Shown one piece after another: positions 1-7,984 of a stretch of DNA of 64,000 bases; positions within the stretch are counted from its first letter, which is position 1, and each line of letters opens with the position of its first letter. Made by a program: the position numbers and the translations under genes. The notes under the pieces were generated by a model that was not told the origin of the DNA, made no database searches, and was given only the letters and a program-made list of their open reading frames with translations. The DNA lies in the NCBI GenBank assembly GCA_022616275.1, contig JAKEFB010000069.1, forward strand, positions 1 to 64,000, in the 5' to 3' direction. This DNA is from Chloroflexota bacterium (lineage in GTDB: Bacteria; Chloroflexota; Anaerolineae; Promineifilales; Promineifilaceae).

Positions 1-190
1 AACATTCGTGGGCCTGTTGTGGTGTTGAGTTTGTGTCTTGGACAACACAACTCTACTCCACAACGGCCCTCCTTGCCTTATTTTGGCGAAGGTATTGATG
101 GTAATTGAGTAATTGAGTAATTGGTTATTGGTTGATCGGTTATTCCATTGAATTCCACAAAATGGGTTTTACATCTGTGTAATCTGTGGA
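1..190. other. Intergenic segment with degenerate hairpin and short tandem repeat
   Basis: No coding region is supported here. Around 14-75 an imperfect inverted repeat pairs GTTGTGG with CCACAAC inside flanking GGGCC/GGCCC, which would suit a terminator of a gene entering from the left. Around 101-125 the 8-mer GTAATTGA is tandemly repeated; a similar TTGAGTAATTGG string recurs at 26971, at the edge of the beta-helix pseudogene. Confidence 0.4.
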
Positions 191-1006
191 TTAAAAGTCG
201 AAAACCAACTGGCGGGCCTGGCCGGGCAGGGGTTTGTCGGCCCGGAAGCAGATGACGAGGTCGAAGAGAGTCCTCTCCTTCTTAATCTGGAAGCCGGCTT
301 CGACCAGCAACTGGCGCCAATAGTCGGCCGGTGGCAGGTTTATGGCCGCCGGCCCCATCACCAACCAGTTGGTGGGGGTGCGTACCCGCTCGACCAACAG
401 CAGCCGGCCGCCGGGAGCCAGGATACGGTAAATCTCCCTGAGCAGGCAGAGCCGGTCGCCGTGTTGCCACAATTCGGACAGTGCCTGGCTGACAGTCACG
501 GCCGGGGTGCTACTATCGGGCAGGGGCAACAGAGTAATCTGGCCTTCCCGCCAGGCTAGGCGCGGATCGTCGGGGGGAGGGGGCGCCTGACGATGAGCGC
601 GGGCCAAGTCCCGGCCGGGGGCCAATTGGGGATTGTAGACCTCGACTACCGTCACCTGGCCACTGGTCAGGCGACGGCTGAAGCGGACGGCCGTGCGGCG
701 CAGGCCGAGGCTGACGTGGACGAAGTTATCTTCCGGCCCGAGATTGCCTGTGTCGAAGACGGTGTCCCGCAGGGCGTTGTTGTCGTAGAGCCGGTGGGCG
801 GCCCACAAGGAAGTAAGGCAGAAGTAACTCAGGAGCATCAGGCCGGCCATGACCAGGGGAATAACAACCCACCGGCCCCACACCAGGCTAAGCCCGACCA
901 GGGCCAGTAACAGCAGTGCCCCGCCTCCATAGCCAAAAAGGTAGGTAGGCCAGTGTACCTGCAGGTAATACCGTGTTCCTGTAAGGCGGCCGTTTGTTTC
1001 CATCAT
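191..1006 (-). CDS. Membrane-anchored SAM-methyltransferase-like protein (degenerate)
   Basis: The protein is about 271 residues. Two hydrophobic segments occupy roughly residues 20-70 (GGGALLLLALVGLSLVW and VVIPLVMAGLMLLSYFCL). The second half resembles the C-terminal part of class I methyltransferases, with an LREIYRILAPGGRLLLVER strand-loop-strand and a closing strand after EAGFQIKKERTLFDLVICF. The glycine-rich SAM-binding motif I is not recognisable; the corresponding place reads GQVTVVEVYNPQLAPGR. It may therefore be a non-catalytic or very divergent family member. I start it at the ATG at 1006 because an AAGG lies about 7 nt upstream; a start 13 codons further upstream is possible. It is transcribed away from the binding-protein gene at 1162. 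Confidence 0.6.
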   Translation of the reverse strand: MMETNGRLTGTRYYLQVHWPTYLFGYGGGALLLLALVGLSLVWGRWVVIPLVMAGLMLLSYFCLTSLWAAHRLYDNNALRDTVFDTGNLGPEDNFVHVSLGLRRTAVRFSRRLTSGQVTVVEVYNPQLAPGRDLARAHRQAPPPPDDPRLAWREGQITLLPLPDSSTPAVTVSQALSELWQHGDRLCLLREIYRILAPGGRLLLVERVRTPTNWLVMGPAAINLPPADYWRQLLVEAGFQIKKERTLFDLVICFRADKPLPGQARQLVFDF

Positions 1007-1103
1007 CGTTAACCTTGTAGAGGTTGAACTTCTGCCAGGTTTCAAACCTCCCGAAGGCTCGCTTACGATGATAGTGCAGGGAACCGGAATCAGGCAAGAC
1101 GGT

Positions 1104-1142
1104 TGTTAACAGAGTGTTAACAGCGGTTTTTTGTGGTAGAAT
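1104..1142 (+). promoter_or_regulatory. 11-bp-phased direct repeat (OmpR/PhoB-box-like) with -10 element
   Basis: The 9-mer TGTTAACAG occurs at 1104-1112 and again at 1115-1123, exactly 11 bp apart, the spacing typical of OmpR/PhoB-family binding sites. Thirteen bases downstream is TAGAAT (1137-1142), a fair -10 element, with no good -35. This is the layout of an activator-dependent promoter for the gene starting near 1162. A related repeat lies at 11226-11247, next to an OmpR-type regulator gene. Confidence 0.5.
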
Positions 1143-1161
1143 GTCGCCGCTAAAAGTATAC

Positions 1162-2358
1162 ATGATCGAACTTGAACTTTCCCTCATGTCGCATGGGCCC
1201 GGTCCCCATCCTTTGCTGCAGGAGGCATTGCACGCTTTTGAAGCAGAGAACGATGTTCGTGTGCATCTGCGTTATCTAGCCTGGGAGACAGGGCGTAGCG
1301 AGTTGGTCAGCTTTGCCCTCTCCAAACACAGCCCTGACGTTTCTGAAATCGGCACCACCTGGTTGAGCAGCTTCGCGGCCATGGATGCGCTGCGGCCGTT
1401 TGCGGCGGCGGAGGTAGCTAATCTGGACTTTGCTACCTTTATCCCGGCCTCCTGGGAAAGCGGGGCCATGCCCGGCGGCCAGATCTACTCTATTCCCTGG
1501 ATGGCCGATGCCCGCAGTGTTTTTTACCGTCGCGACGTTCTGGCAGCGCACGGGATTGACGAGGCAACGGCCTTTACCAGGCCGAAGATGCAGTCTACCC
1601 TCGGCCGGTTGCAGGCCGCGGGCGTGGCTGTTCCCTGGGTTGCGGCAACACACCGGACCTCGACCATTATTCACAACGTGGCTTCCTGGGTGTGGGACGC
1701 CGGCGGCCATTTTATGAGCGACGACGGCCGGCGGCCCCGTTTCCACGAACCGGCGGCCAAGGAAGGGATTTACAACTATTTCACCTACCAGTTCCCTTAC
1801 ATGCCTCCCCAAGCCTACAACCTGACGGACGACGAATCCAGCGCTATGTTCTTGAGAGGAGAGGCGACGGGAACTATTGGCGGTTACTGGATTTTAAGTG
1901 GAGTGGCCAATGGACAGGCCGCGGCCGTGGTCGTTGACAACCTGGGGATGACTGTCCTGCCGCTTGTTCCTTATGTCGGCGGATCCAACCTGGTCGTATG
2001 GAAGTACAGCCGCCATCCCCAGGCGGCCGTGCGGCTGGTGAAATATCTGACCGATTACCAGGTGCAGGCCAACGTGGTGCGCCAGATAGGATTGTTGCCA
2101 GCCCGGCTGGACGTGCTCGGGGAGCCGCCGTTTTCCACCGATCCGCGTTACCAGGTGATTCGCCAGAGCCTGCTGACGGGGCGTTGCTTTAAGAGCCTTT
2201 ACCTCTGGGGGCTGGTCGAAGAGAAGTTAATCGGGGCTATTGACGCCTTATGGCATGAGCTGTTTCAGGACCCAGCGCTTGATTTGAGAAAGGCCATTGA
2301 TAGACAGATTGACCCCATTGCCGAGCGCCTGGCCCGGACACTAGCCGCAGATAACTAA
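1162..2358 (+). CDS. Solute-binding-protein-fold protein without signal peptide (ABC family 1 type)
   Basis: The roughly 398-residue protein has the fold of family 1 extracellular solute-binding proteins: an N-terminal IELELSLMSHGPGPHPLLQ strand-helix, an internal IGTTWLSSFAAMDALRPF segment and a hinge near IYSIPWMADARSVFYRRDVL. Such proteins are normally exported lipoproteins, but here neither a signal peptide nor a lipobox cysteine is present: the mature fold begins almost at the initiator Met. It is probably cytoplasmic and may sense a ligand rather than deliver it. No permease or ATPase gene is adjacent. The start is uncertain: ATG 1141 is possible, but the putative -10 at 1137-1142 would put transcription initiation downstream of it, favouring ATG 1162. 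Neither start has a clear ribosome binding site. Confidence 0.75.
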   Translation: MIELELSLMSHGPGPHPLLQEALHAFEAENDVRVHLRYLAWETGRSELVSFALSKHSPDVSEIGTTWLSSFAAMDALRPFAAAEVANLDFATFIPASWESGAMPGGQIYSIPWMADARSVFYRRDVLAAHGIDEATAFTRPKMQSTLGRLQAAGVAVPWVAATHRTSTIIHNVASWVWDAGGHFMSDDGRRPRFHEPAAKEGIYNYFTYQFPYMPPQAYNLTDDESSAMFLRGEATGTIGGYWILSGVANGQAAAVVVDNLGMTVLPLVPYVGGSNLVVWKYSRHPQAAVRLVKYLTDYQVQANVVRQIGLLPARLDVLGEPPFSTDPRYQVIRQSLLTGRCFKSLYLWGLVEEKLIGAIDALWHELFQDPALDLRKAIDRQIDPIAERLARTLAADN

Positions 2359-2409
2359 GTAACCCCAATACGTTGACGTTCGCAGCGGTCTGCCGCACTC
2401 ACGAAATAA

Positions 2410-2775
2410 TTACCCTAAGGGCGGGCCACCCTCGCCCCACCATTCAGCGATTTTGCCGTCTTTTAACTGATAGAAATGATTTTCAGTCCAGCTTACCGCT
2501 TCATTATTACTCTTGCGCACGGCGTTAGCCGTAATCCGACTGCAAACCAAGTCACCTTCCCCGATTAAGTGAATAATAGAGACAGACACGTCCGCAAAGT
2601 GGCCGAAAACGATTTGCCCGATTTGTTTCAGCCCTTCCCGCCCTGGGGGAACCCCAGGTATAGGTGCGTGATGAACAAACGTATCTGCCATCAACTGGTC
2701 AACGATGTCCAGGTTGGCTTTATTCTTGAATTCGTTTTCAAACGTCCTTACAATTGCCTTATTTCCTTCCGACAT
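2410..2775 (-). CDS. SnoaL-like (ester cyclase / NTF2-fold) protein
   Basis: This 121-residue protein matches the SnoaL-like polyketide cyclase/NTF2 fold. It has an N-terminal helix with NKAIVRTFENEFKNKANLD, then DQLMADTFVHHAPIPG with the characteristic histidine pair, and a closing FYQLKDGKIAEWWGEGG strand. The family binds small hydrophobic ligands; some members are cyclases or isomerases, and the substrate cannot be read from sequence. An AAGGAG ribosome binding site precedes the ATG. It is divergent from the ECF sigma gene at 2885, which carries its own C-terminal SnoaL-like domain, suggesting a regulator and effector sharing a ligand. Confidence 0.8.
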   Translation of the reverse strand: MSEGNKAIVRTFENEFKNKANLDIVDQLMADTFVHHAPIPGVPPGREGLKQIGQIVFGHFADVSVSIIHLIGEGDLVCSRITANAVRKSNNEAVSWTENHFYQLKDGKIAEWWGEGGPPLG

Positions 2776-2884
2776 GGTAACACTCCTTAAAATCTGGATT
2801 TACTATATATAACGGAACGGAGTGTTAAAATTGTGCGGTCTTTATCAGGCAATTTACAGACTTCATTCCGAATCGAGAAGCTAG

Positions 2885-3913
2885 ATGCCCAGCCCGCATG
2901 AACTTGCTCATCTAACTGCTGCCCGTCATGGTGACGCCTATCACTTTAGCCAACTCACAGAACCATACCGTGCCGAATTGCAAGTACACTGTTACCGGAT
3001 GCTGGGTTCCCTGGAGGACGCTGAAGACCTGGTCCAAGAGACTCTGTTGCGGGCCTGGCGGTCTCTCGATACATTCGTCACTCATATTTCTTTCCGAGCC
3101 TGGCTATACAAAATCGCCACCAATGCCTGTTTGGATGTGCTCGACAAACGCTCTCGCCGCACCTTGCCGCCTGTTGCCCATCTACCGGCCGACCCTCATG
3201 AACCCCATGTGCCCACTACCGAAGCGTTTCTGTGGCTTGAACCGTATCCAGACAGCCTGCTACCCAACATAGCCCCCAATCCTGAATCCCGTTACAGCCA
3301 GCAGGAGAGCATCCGCCTGGCTTTTTTGGTGGCCCTGCAAAGCTTGCCGCCGCGCCAACGGGCTGTCCTGCTATTGTGTGATGTATTAGCCTGGCCGGTG
3401 AAAGAAGTTGCCGGGCATTTGGGTATGACCTTACCCGCCGCTAACAGCGCACTCCATCGAGCCCGGAGTACCTTGCGCAAGCGTTACTATCACCGCAGTG
3501 AAACCGACATCCTTCAAGAAATGCAGGCTGACCTACCAACTCAACAAGTGCTTGATAGGTATATGCAGGCCTGGGAAACGGCCGATGTCAATAGCCTGGT
3601 GGCTCTGCTCCAGGAAGACGCCACCTTTGCCATGCCGCCTTCGCCCTCCTGGTATTGGGGACGAGAGGCTATTCACATCTTTCTCACAACCACACTTTTT
3701 ATACAGGAAGGGCGCCAGCGATGGCGCTTGCAGCCGAGCCGGGCTAATGCTCAGCCAGCCTTTGGCCTCTATCAATATGAGCCGGGGAAGGGGCTATACG
3801 ACGCTTCTGCCATTCAAGTGTTAACCATTCGTGGGCAGCAGATTGCTGATGTGACCACCTTCGTCAACCCTGCACTCTTTGCTCGTTTTAACTTGCCACC
3901 AAGCCGCACATGA
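2885..3913 (+). CDS. ECF RNA polymerase sigma factor with C-terminal SnoaL-like domain
   Basis: The protein has 342 residues. Sigma region 2 lies at about 20-90 (HCYRMLGSLEDAEDLVQETLLRAW, then YKIATNACLDVLDKR). Region 4 lies at about 155-205, with SLPPRQRAVLLLCDVLAWP followed by the helix-turn-helix VAGHLGMTLPAANSALHRAR. The last ~120 residues (from VLDRYMQAWETADVNSLVALL) form an NTF2/SnoaL-like domain, as in the SigX5/SigJ-type ECF groups, where it modulates sigma activity in place of an anti-sigma factor. The upstream intergenic region (2776-2884) is AT-rich and shared with the divergent SnoaL-like gene, a plausible target. Confidence 0.88.
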   Translation: MPSPHELAHLTAARHGDAYHFSQLTEPYRAELQVHCYRMLGSLEDAEDLVQETLLRAWRSLDTFVTHISFRAWLYKIATNACLDVLDKRSRRTLPPVAHLPADPHEPHVPTTEAFLWLEPYPDSLLPNIAPNPESRYSQQESIRLAFLVALQSLPPRQRAVLLLCDVLAWPVKEVAGHLGMTLPAANSALHRARSTLRKRYYHRSETDILQEMQADLPTQQVLDRYMQAWETADVNSLVALLQEDATFAMPPSPSWYWGREAIHIFLTTTLFIQEGRQRWRLQPSRANAQPAFGLYQYEPGKGLYDASAIQVLTIRGQQIADVTTFVNPALFARFNLPPSRT

Positions 3914-3961
3914 TTTGAAACACCTATTGCATTAGTTGAAATATATGTTACGATTAGCTGT

Positions 3962-4957
3962 ATGCAGTGGGTCGTTTTTTCCTATTCTCTTCCCTCCGGT
4001 TCCAGTTCCACCCCGCGCGTGACCTTGTGGCGGCGGCTACGCCGGCTGGGGGCCATCTCGCCAACCGGCAATGCCTACATTCTTCCCAGTCGCGACGAGT
4101 GCCTGGAGGCTTTCCAATGGCTGGCCCGGGAGATGACGCAAGCCGGGGGGGAAGCGTTGGTGATGCACGTCCAGCAGTTCGAGGGTTTAGACGAGGGCCA
4201 ACTGGCCTCGCTCTTTAACCAGGCCCGACAGGAAGAGTACGCGGCCGTGACTGAGCAACTGGACGAACTGGAGCGGCAGGTGGCGGCCAGCGATGACCCG
4301 GCCACGTTGCAGAGCGCCCTGGACAAGATACAAAGGCAGTACGCGGAGATTGCCCGCGTGGACTACTTTCACTCGCCGCAGGGGCCGTTGGTGGCGGGAC
4401 AACTGGAGCGGCTGGCGCAGCGACTGGCCCCGGCCGGCTCGCCAGTCCCGGTTATTGCTCCGGCGACCGTGGCCCGCTACCGGGACAAGCGGTGGGTGAC
4501 CCGGCCGCGGCCTCATGTAGATCGCCTGGCCTGCGCCTGGCTGATCCGCCGCTACCTTAACCCCAGGGCCGTGATTCGTTACGCCCAACGGCCGGAGCCG
4601 GGCGAAATTGCTTTTGATATGAATGAGGGGGAGTTCAGCCACCAGGGGAATCTCTGTACCTTCGAGGTGATGCTCCGTGCTTTCACTCTGGATGAAGTAG
4701 GGCTGTCTTTCCTGGCAGAGATCGTGCATGAGATTGACCTGCGCGATGGTCGCTACCAACGACCGGAAACATCTGGGGTTGACGCCGTCTTGAGAGGCTG
4801 GTATCTAGCCGATGTGTCCGATGCTGAATTGGAAACACGCGGGATCGCGCTGTTTGAGGGACTCTACAAGGCCCTGGCGACCCAGGTTCCAGGCATGGCG
4901 CAACCACAGGATGAGGCGACAAACAGTCATTCTACTACTGGCCAGGAACGAGAATAG
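3962..4957 (+). CDS. chrB: Chromate resistance protein ChrB (N- and C-terminal domains)
   Basis: The 331-residue protein carries both ChrB domains. The N-terminal ChrB domain begins WVVFSYSLPS and continues through LWRRLRRLGAISPTGNAYILP to a helical segment near 150. The C-terminal ChrB domain starts at WVTRPRPHVDRLACAWLIRR, contains FDMNEGEFSHQGNLCTFE and ends in a helical bundle. In studied bacteria ChrB is a chromate-responsive regulator of chr operons and contributes to resistance. It lies 62 bp upstream of chrA on the same strand, the usual order. The C-terminal half is paralogous to the stand-alone protein at 7544-7984, including the HVDR-A-C-WLIRR motif. Confidence 0.92.
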   Translation: MQWVVFSYSLPSGSSSTPRVTLWRRLRRLGAISPTGNAYILPSRDECLEAFQWLAREMTQAGGEALVMHVQQFEGLDEGQLASLFNQARQEEYAAVTEQLDELERQVAASDDPATLQSALDKIQRQYAEIARVDYFHSPQGPLVAGQLERLAQRLAPAGSPVPVIAPATVARYRDKRWVTRPRPHVDRLACAWLIRRYLNPRAVIRYAQRPEPGEIAFDMNEGEFSHQGNLCTFEVMLRAFTLDEVGLSFLAEIVHEIDLRDGRYQRPETSGVDAVLRGWYLADVSDAELETRGIALFEGLYKALATQVPGMAQPQDEATNSHSTTGQERE

Positions 4958-5019
4958 TAGACGAGAAGCCATAGAGCTACCGACCGTTTAATTCATCTGA
5001 TGCCAGACAGAGGTACAAC

Positions 5020-6249
5020 ATGACGGTGGATGTTGAGGTCCAAAATAGGATCGGCACTCAAAACGATACCAAAGAGCCGCCCAAGGAGCCCTATGGACGT
5101 CTCTTCCTGCGCTTCCTACGGTTTGGGTTTCTGGCCTGGGGAGGGCCAGTCGCCCAGATTGCCATGATCCAGCGTGAGCTGGTCGAGGAGGAGGGCTGGA
5201 TTTCCCGCGAGCGGTTCAATCGCACGCTGGCTGTCTACCAGATTTTACCAGGGCCGGAAGCGCACGAGCTATGCGTCTACTTTGGGATGCTGGCCAGGGG
5301 CCGGCTGGGGGGATTACTTGGTGGCCTGGGTTTTATGTTGCCTGGCTTTGTGCTCATGTTTATCCTATCCTGGTTTTACCTTACGTTTGGCATCAACTCA
5401 GCTATCTTTCAGGCTATCTTCTTTGGCTTTCAGGCGGCGGTTGTGGCGGTCATCGTCCGGGCGGTACATCGCATCGGTGGGCATGCGCTTACCGATGGCT
5501 GGCTGTTTGGCATTGCCACTGTCGCGCTCGCCGCAGAGCTGTGGAGAGTGCATTTCGCCCTGATCCTGATTGTTGCAGGTCTGACGTATGTGCTCGTCAA
5601 GCGGAAACTGGCGCTAGCGGCTGTGGCCCTGGAGGCGGTATTTTTGGTAGCCGCCGTCACGTTGACCCCATACGGTGCAGAGGCAGCCGCCCAACCGGTT
5701 GGTACGGCTGCATCCGGAACGGCATCCATCTCACAATTGCTGTTCTCTGGACTCCGGGCCGGTCTGCTCACCTTTGGCGGCGCGTACACGGTGATTCCCT
5801 TCTTGCAGCGCGATGCGGTGCTGGTCGGAGGGTGGATGACGAATGCGCAGTTCCTGAATGGTCTGGCCTTATCGGGGATTCTACCAGCGCCACTGATCAT
5901 TTTCTCCACGTTCGTTGGTTACGTTGGTGGTGGCCCGCTGGGAGCGCTGGCCATGACCTTGGGCATCTTCCTGCCGGCTTTCTCATTTACTTTGGTTGGC
6001 CACGACTACCTGGAACGCGTGGTCCAAAACCCATCGGTCCATACCTTCCTGAATGGAGTGACGGCCGGTGTTGTAGGGCTCATTGCGGCAACCACGGTCG
6101 TGCTCTTTCAGGAAGGGATTACCTCCCTACCAGCACTGATTATCTTTACCCTGGCGCTGCTGGCCATTTATCTGTGGAAGGCGAAAGCAGCAGTAGCTGG
6201 CATTGTGTTGGGCGCCGGGTTGCTGGGGCTTCTGCTGTTTGGAGGATAG
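5020..6249 (+). CDS. chrA: Chromate transporter ChrA (two-domain form)
   Basis: This 409-residue integral membrane protein consists of two homologous CHR halves, the long ChrA form. Half 1 has FLAWGGPVAQIAMIQRELVE and LPGPEAHELCVYFGMLAR; half 2 has LLTFGGAYTVIPFLQRDAVL and LSGILPAPLIIFSTFVGYVG. About ten hydrophobic segments can be traced. ChrA proteins expel chromate from the cytoplasm, and sulfate is a competitor substrate. An AGAGGT lies ahead of the ATG. The gene follows chrB and is followed, with only 4 bp between stop and next start, by an MFS exporter that is probably co-transcribed. Confidence 0.95.
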   Translation: MTVDVEVQNRIGTQNDTKEPPKEPYGRLFLRFLRFGFLAWGGPVAQIAMIQRELVEEEGWISRERFNRTLAVYQILPGPEAHELCVYFGMLARGRLGGLLGGLGFMLPGFVLMFILSWFYLTFGINSAIFQAIFFGFQAAVVAVIVRAVHRIGGHALTDGWLFGIATVALAAELWRVHFALILIVAGLTYVLVKRKLALAAVALEAVFLVAAVTLTPYGAEAAAQPVGTAASGTASISQLLFSGLRAGLLTFGGAYTVIPFLQRDAVLVGGWMTNAQFLNGLALSGILPAPLIIFSTFVGYVGGGPLGALAMTLGIFLPAFSFTLVGHDYLERVVQNPSVHTFLNGVTAGVVGLIAATTVVLFQEGITSLPALIIFTLALLAIYLWKAKAAVAGIVLGAGLLGLLLFGG

Positions 6250-6253
6250 GGCC

Positions 6254-7480
6254 GTGAACGAAGCGCCTGCCTCGAGGGTAAGCCGCCTGCGCGCCTTCTT
6301 CGGTCTGAAGCGGAACATCTCCGTTCTGTTAGTGGCCCTGGTGTTGTTGGGGCTGGGCGAGGAGTTGTGGAGCAGCTTTGTCCCCAAGTACCTGGAGGCC
6401 TTAGGGACCGGCGTCTTTGTCTGGACCGGCTACCAGGCACTGAAGGATTTGCTGGACGCCATTTACCAATATCCCGGCGGCATCCTGGCCGATCGCTTAG
6501 GGCAGCGGCGGGCGCTGGTGCTCTTTAACCTGCTGGCCATCCTGGGCTACATCCTTTACCTGGTCAGCCGCCACTGGAGCCTATTCCTGGTCGGCACACT
6601 GTTTGTGGCTGCCTGGAGTAGCATGAGCCTGCCGGCGACCTTCTCCGTCATTGGCGACAACCTGGCCCAACGCCGCCGGACAATTGGCTTCAGCGTCCAG
6701 TCTATTCTCAAGCGCGTGCCGATAGTCATTGCCCCGGCCGTGGGTGGCTGGCTGTTGCTGCATTACGGCGTTATCCAGGGGTTTCATCTGGGCGTGCTTG
6801 TCACCATTGCTTTGGCGGCCGGAGCGCTGGTGTTTCAGCAACGCTTTTACCGCGAGAAGCCCCTGGCCCGGCCGCCCCGGCCGCAGGGTATCGGCCGCAC
6901 CTTTCGCGCCTTTCATCCGGGGCTGAAGCGGCTGCTGGTCAGCGACATCCTGGCCCGCCTGGCCGAGGGGCTGCCGGCCGGTGTGCTGGTCGTTTACGCC
7001 ACCACCAACCTGGGAGCCACGGCGGCGTTCGTCGGCAGCCTGCGCGGCCTGCAAATGCTGACGGCCATTTTGTTGTATATCCCGGCCGGCAAGCTGGCCG
7101 AGCGGTGGGGGCAGGGACTGTTCATTGCCCTGACCTTTGGCTTTTTTACTCTTTTCCCGTTGACTTTTGCCGCTTATCCCCTCTTTCCCGGGCTCTCCGT
7201 AGCCCTTGTCCTCGTGATAGCCTTTCTCTTTGCCGGGCTGCGGGAAATTGGTGAGCCGGCCCGTAAGGCGATGATTGTAGACCTGGCCGGCGAGACACAG
7301 CGGGGCGAGGTCGTTGGGGTCTATTACCTGGTGCGCGGCCTGAGCGTAGCCGGCGGGCCGCTGCTGGGCGGGGTGTTGTGGAACCTCTCCCCTCAATGGA
7401 CCTTCGGCGCGGCCGCCGCCCTGGGCCTGGCCGGGATGCTCTGGTATATCTGGCGCGGGCCGAAGGATGTGGAGGTGTAG
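6254..7480 (+). CDS. MFS transporter
   Basis: The product is a major facilitator of about 409 residues with twelve hydrophobic segments. It has a GYQALKDLLDAIYQYPGGILADRLGQRR loop (shown only to mark the MFS motif A region ending in DRLGQRR) and a second-half YYLVRGLSVAGGPLLGG helix. I place the start at the GTG at 6254 because a GGAGG at 6241-6245 sits 8 nt upstream; an in-frame ATG at 6203 would overlap chrA by 47 bp and add an unlikely leader. The substrate is unknown. Its place after chrA and before further ChrB/ArsC-like genes suggests export of a metal oxyanion or a related toxic compound. A strong hairpin begins at its stop codon. Confidence 0.85.
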   Translation: MNEAPASRVSRLRAFFGLKRNISVLLVALVLLGLGEELWSSFVPKYLEALGTGVFVWTGYQALKDLLDAIYQYPGGILADRLGQRRALVLFNLLAILGYILYLVSRHWSLFLVGTLFVAAWSSMSLPATFSVIGDNLAQRRRTIGFSVQSILKRVPIVIAPAVGGWLLLHYGVIQGFHLGVLVTIALAAGALVFQQRFYREKPLARPPRPQGIGRTFRAFHPGLKRLLVSDILARLAEGLPAGVLVVYATTNLGATAAFVGSLRGLQMLTAILLYIPAGKLAERWGQGLFIALTFGFFTLFPLTFAAYPLFPGLSVALVLVIAFLFAGLREIGEPARKAMIVDLAGETQRGEVVGVYYLVRGLSVAGGPLLGGVLWNLSPQWTFGAAAALGLAGMLWYIWRGPKDVEV

Positions 7481-7517
7481 GGGTGTGAGAGAAAGCTTGG
7501 TTTTCTCTCACACCCCT
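7479..7517. terminator. Perfect 16-bp hairpin after the MFS gene
   Basis: The arms AGGGGTGTGAGAGAAA (7479-7494) and its exact complement (7502-7517) enclose a 7-nt loop. The left arm starts inside the MFS stop codon. No long T-run follows, so it may act as an mRNA-stabilising or partial terminator between the chrBA-MFS part and the next two genes. Confidence 0.6.
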
Positions 7518-7518
7518 C

Positions 7519-7538
7519 ATATTCTTAAAGGAGAATAT
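7519..7538 (+). promoter_or_regulatory. Palindrome enclosing the ribosome binding site
   Basis: ATATTCT (7519-7525) and AGAATAT (7532-7538) are perfect complements with TAAAGG in the loop. The Shine-Dalgarno AAGGAG of the gene at 7544 is therefore presented in, and partly paired by, a small stem. It could equally be a 20-bp operator. Confidence 0.4.
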
Positions 7539-7543
7539 CTCAT

Positions 7544-7984
7544 ATGCTCTGGATAACGCGTTCACACGTACACGTAGATCGGGTGGCCTGCCCCTGGCTG
7601 ATCCGGCGGTTTGTGGATTCGGAGGCGCAATTTTTGTTCGTGCCCCGGAGCCAGATCGAGAAGGTAGCGGCCGAAACGGGGGCTATTCCTTTTGATGCGC
7701 CAGGGGTGGTGCTTGGCCACCACGACGGGAAATGCTCATTTGAGACGATTATCAAAGAGTATGGGCTGACCGACCCTGGTCTGTTGCGCCTGGCAAAAAT
7801 CGTCCACGCGGCCGACATTGCTGAGGATCTCTACACCGATGAGATTGCCCCCGGTCTGGAGGCCATTGCCAGTGGTTTTAGCCTCATTTTGCCTGACGAC
7901 CGGGCCAACCTGGAGAAGCAATTCGTCGTCTACGATGCGCTGTACGCCTGGTGCCGGCTGCAAGTGGCCCGCGAAGGTAACTAA
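7544..7984 (+). CDS. Stand-alone ChrB C-terminal-domain protein
   Basis: This 146-residue protein corresponds to the C-terminal ChrB domain only. It opens with WITRSHVHVDRVACPWLIRRF, nearly identical to the domain start in full-length ChrB at 3962, and keeps a FDAPG..LGHHDGKCSFE segment equivalent to FDMNEGEFSHQGNLCTFE. Single-domain versions are common in oxyanion resistance loci, and their biochemical role is not settled. The AAGGAG ribosome binding site lies in a small palindrome. Its stop codon shares one base with the start of the next gene (TAATG), so the two are translationally coupled. Confidence 0.88.
   Translation: MLWITRSHVHVDRVACPWLIRRFVDSEAQFLFVPRSQIEKVAAETGAIPFDAPGVVLGHHDGKCSFETIIKEYGLTDPGLLRLAKIVHAADIAEDLYTDEIAPGLEAIASGFSLILPDDRANLEKQFVVYDALYAWCRLQVAREGN

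Noticed and set aside
593..910. Plus-strand open frame opposite the methyltransferase-like gene
   Set aside because: Low-complexity Gly/Ala/Gln translation, an antisense shadow produced by high GC content.
1114..1161. GTG 1114 or ATG 1141 as start of the binding-protein-fold gene
   Set aside because: Both lie in or before the direct-repeat promoter (boxes 1104-1123, -10 at 1137-1142), and the added residues match no family.
6203..6253. Upstream ATG for the MFS gene
   Set aside because: It would overlap chrA by 47 bp and encode an unlikely Cys/Trp-rich leader; GTG 6254 has a GGAGG at the right distance.
5271..6257. 328-codon open frame overlapping chrA in another frame
   Set aside because: Trp/Arg/Gly-rich translation without motifs; chrA in the main frame is unambiguous.
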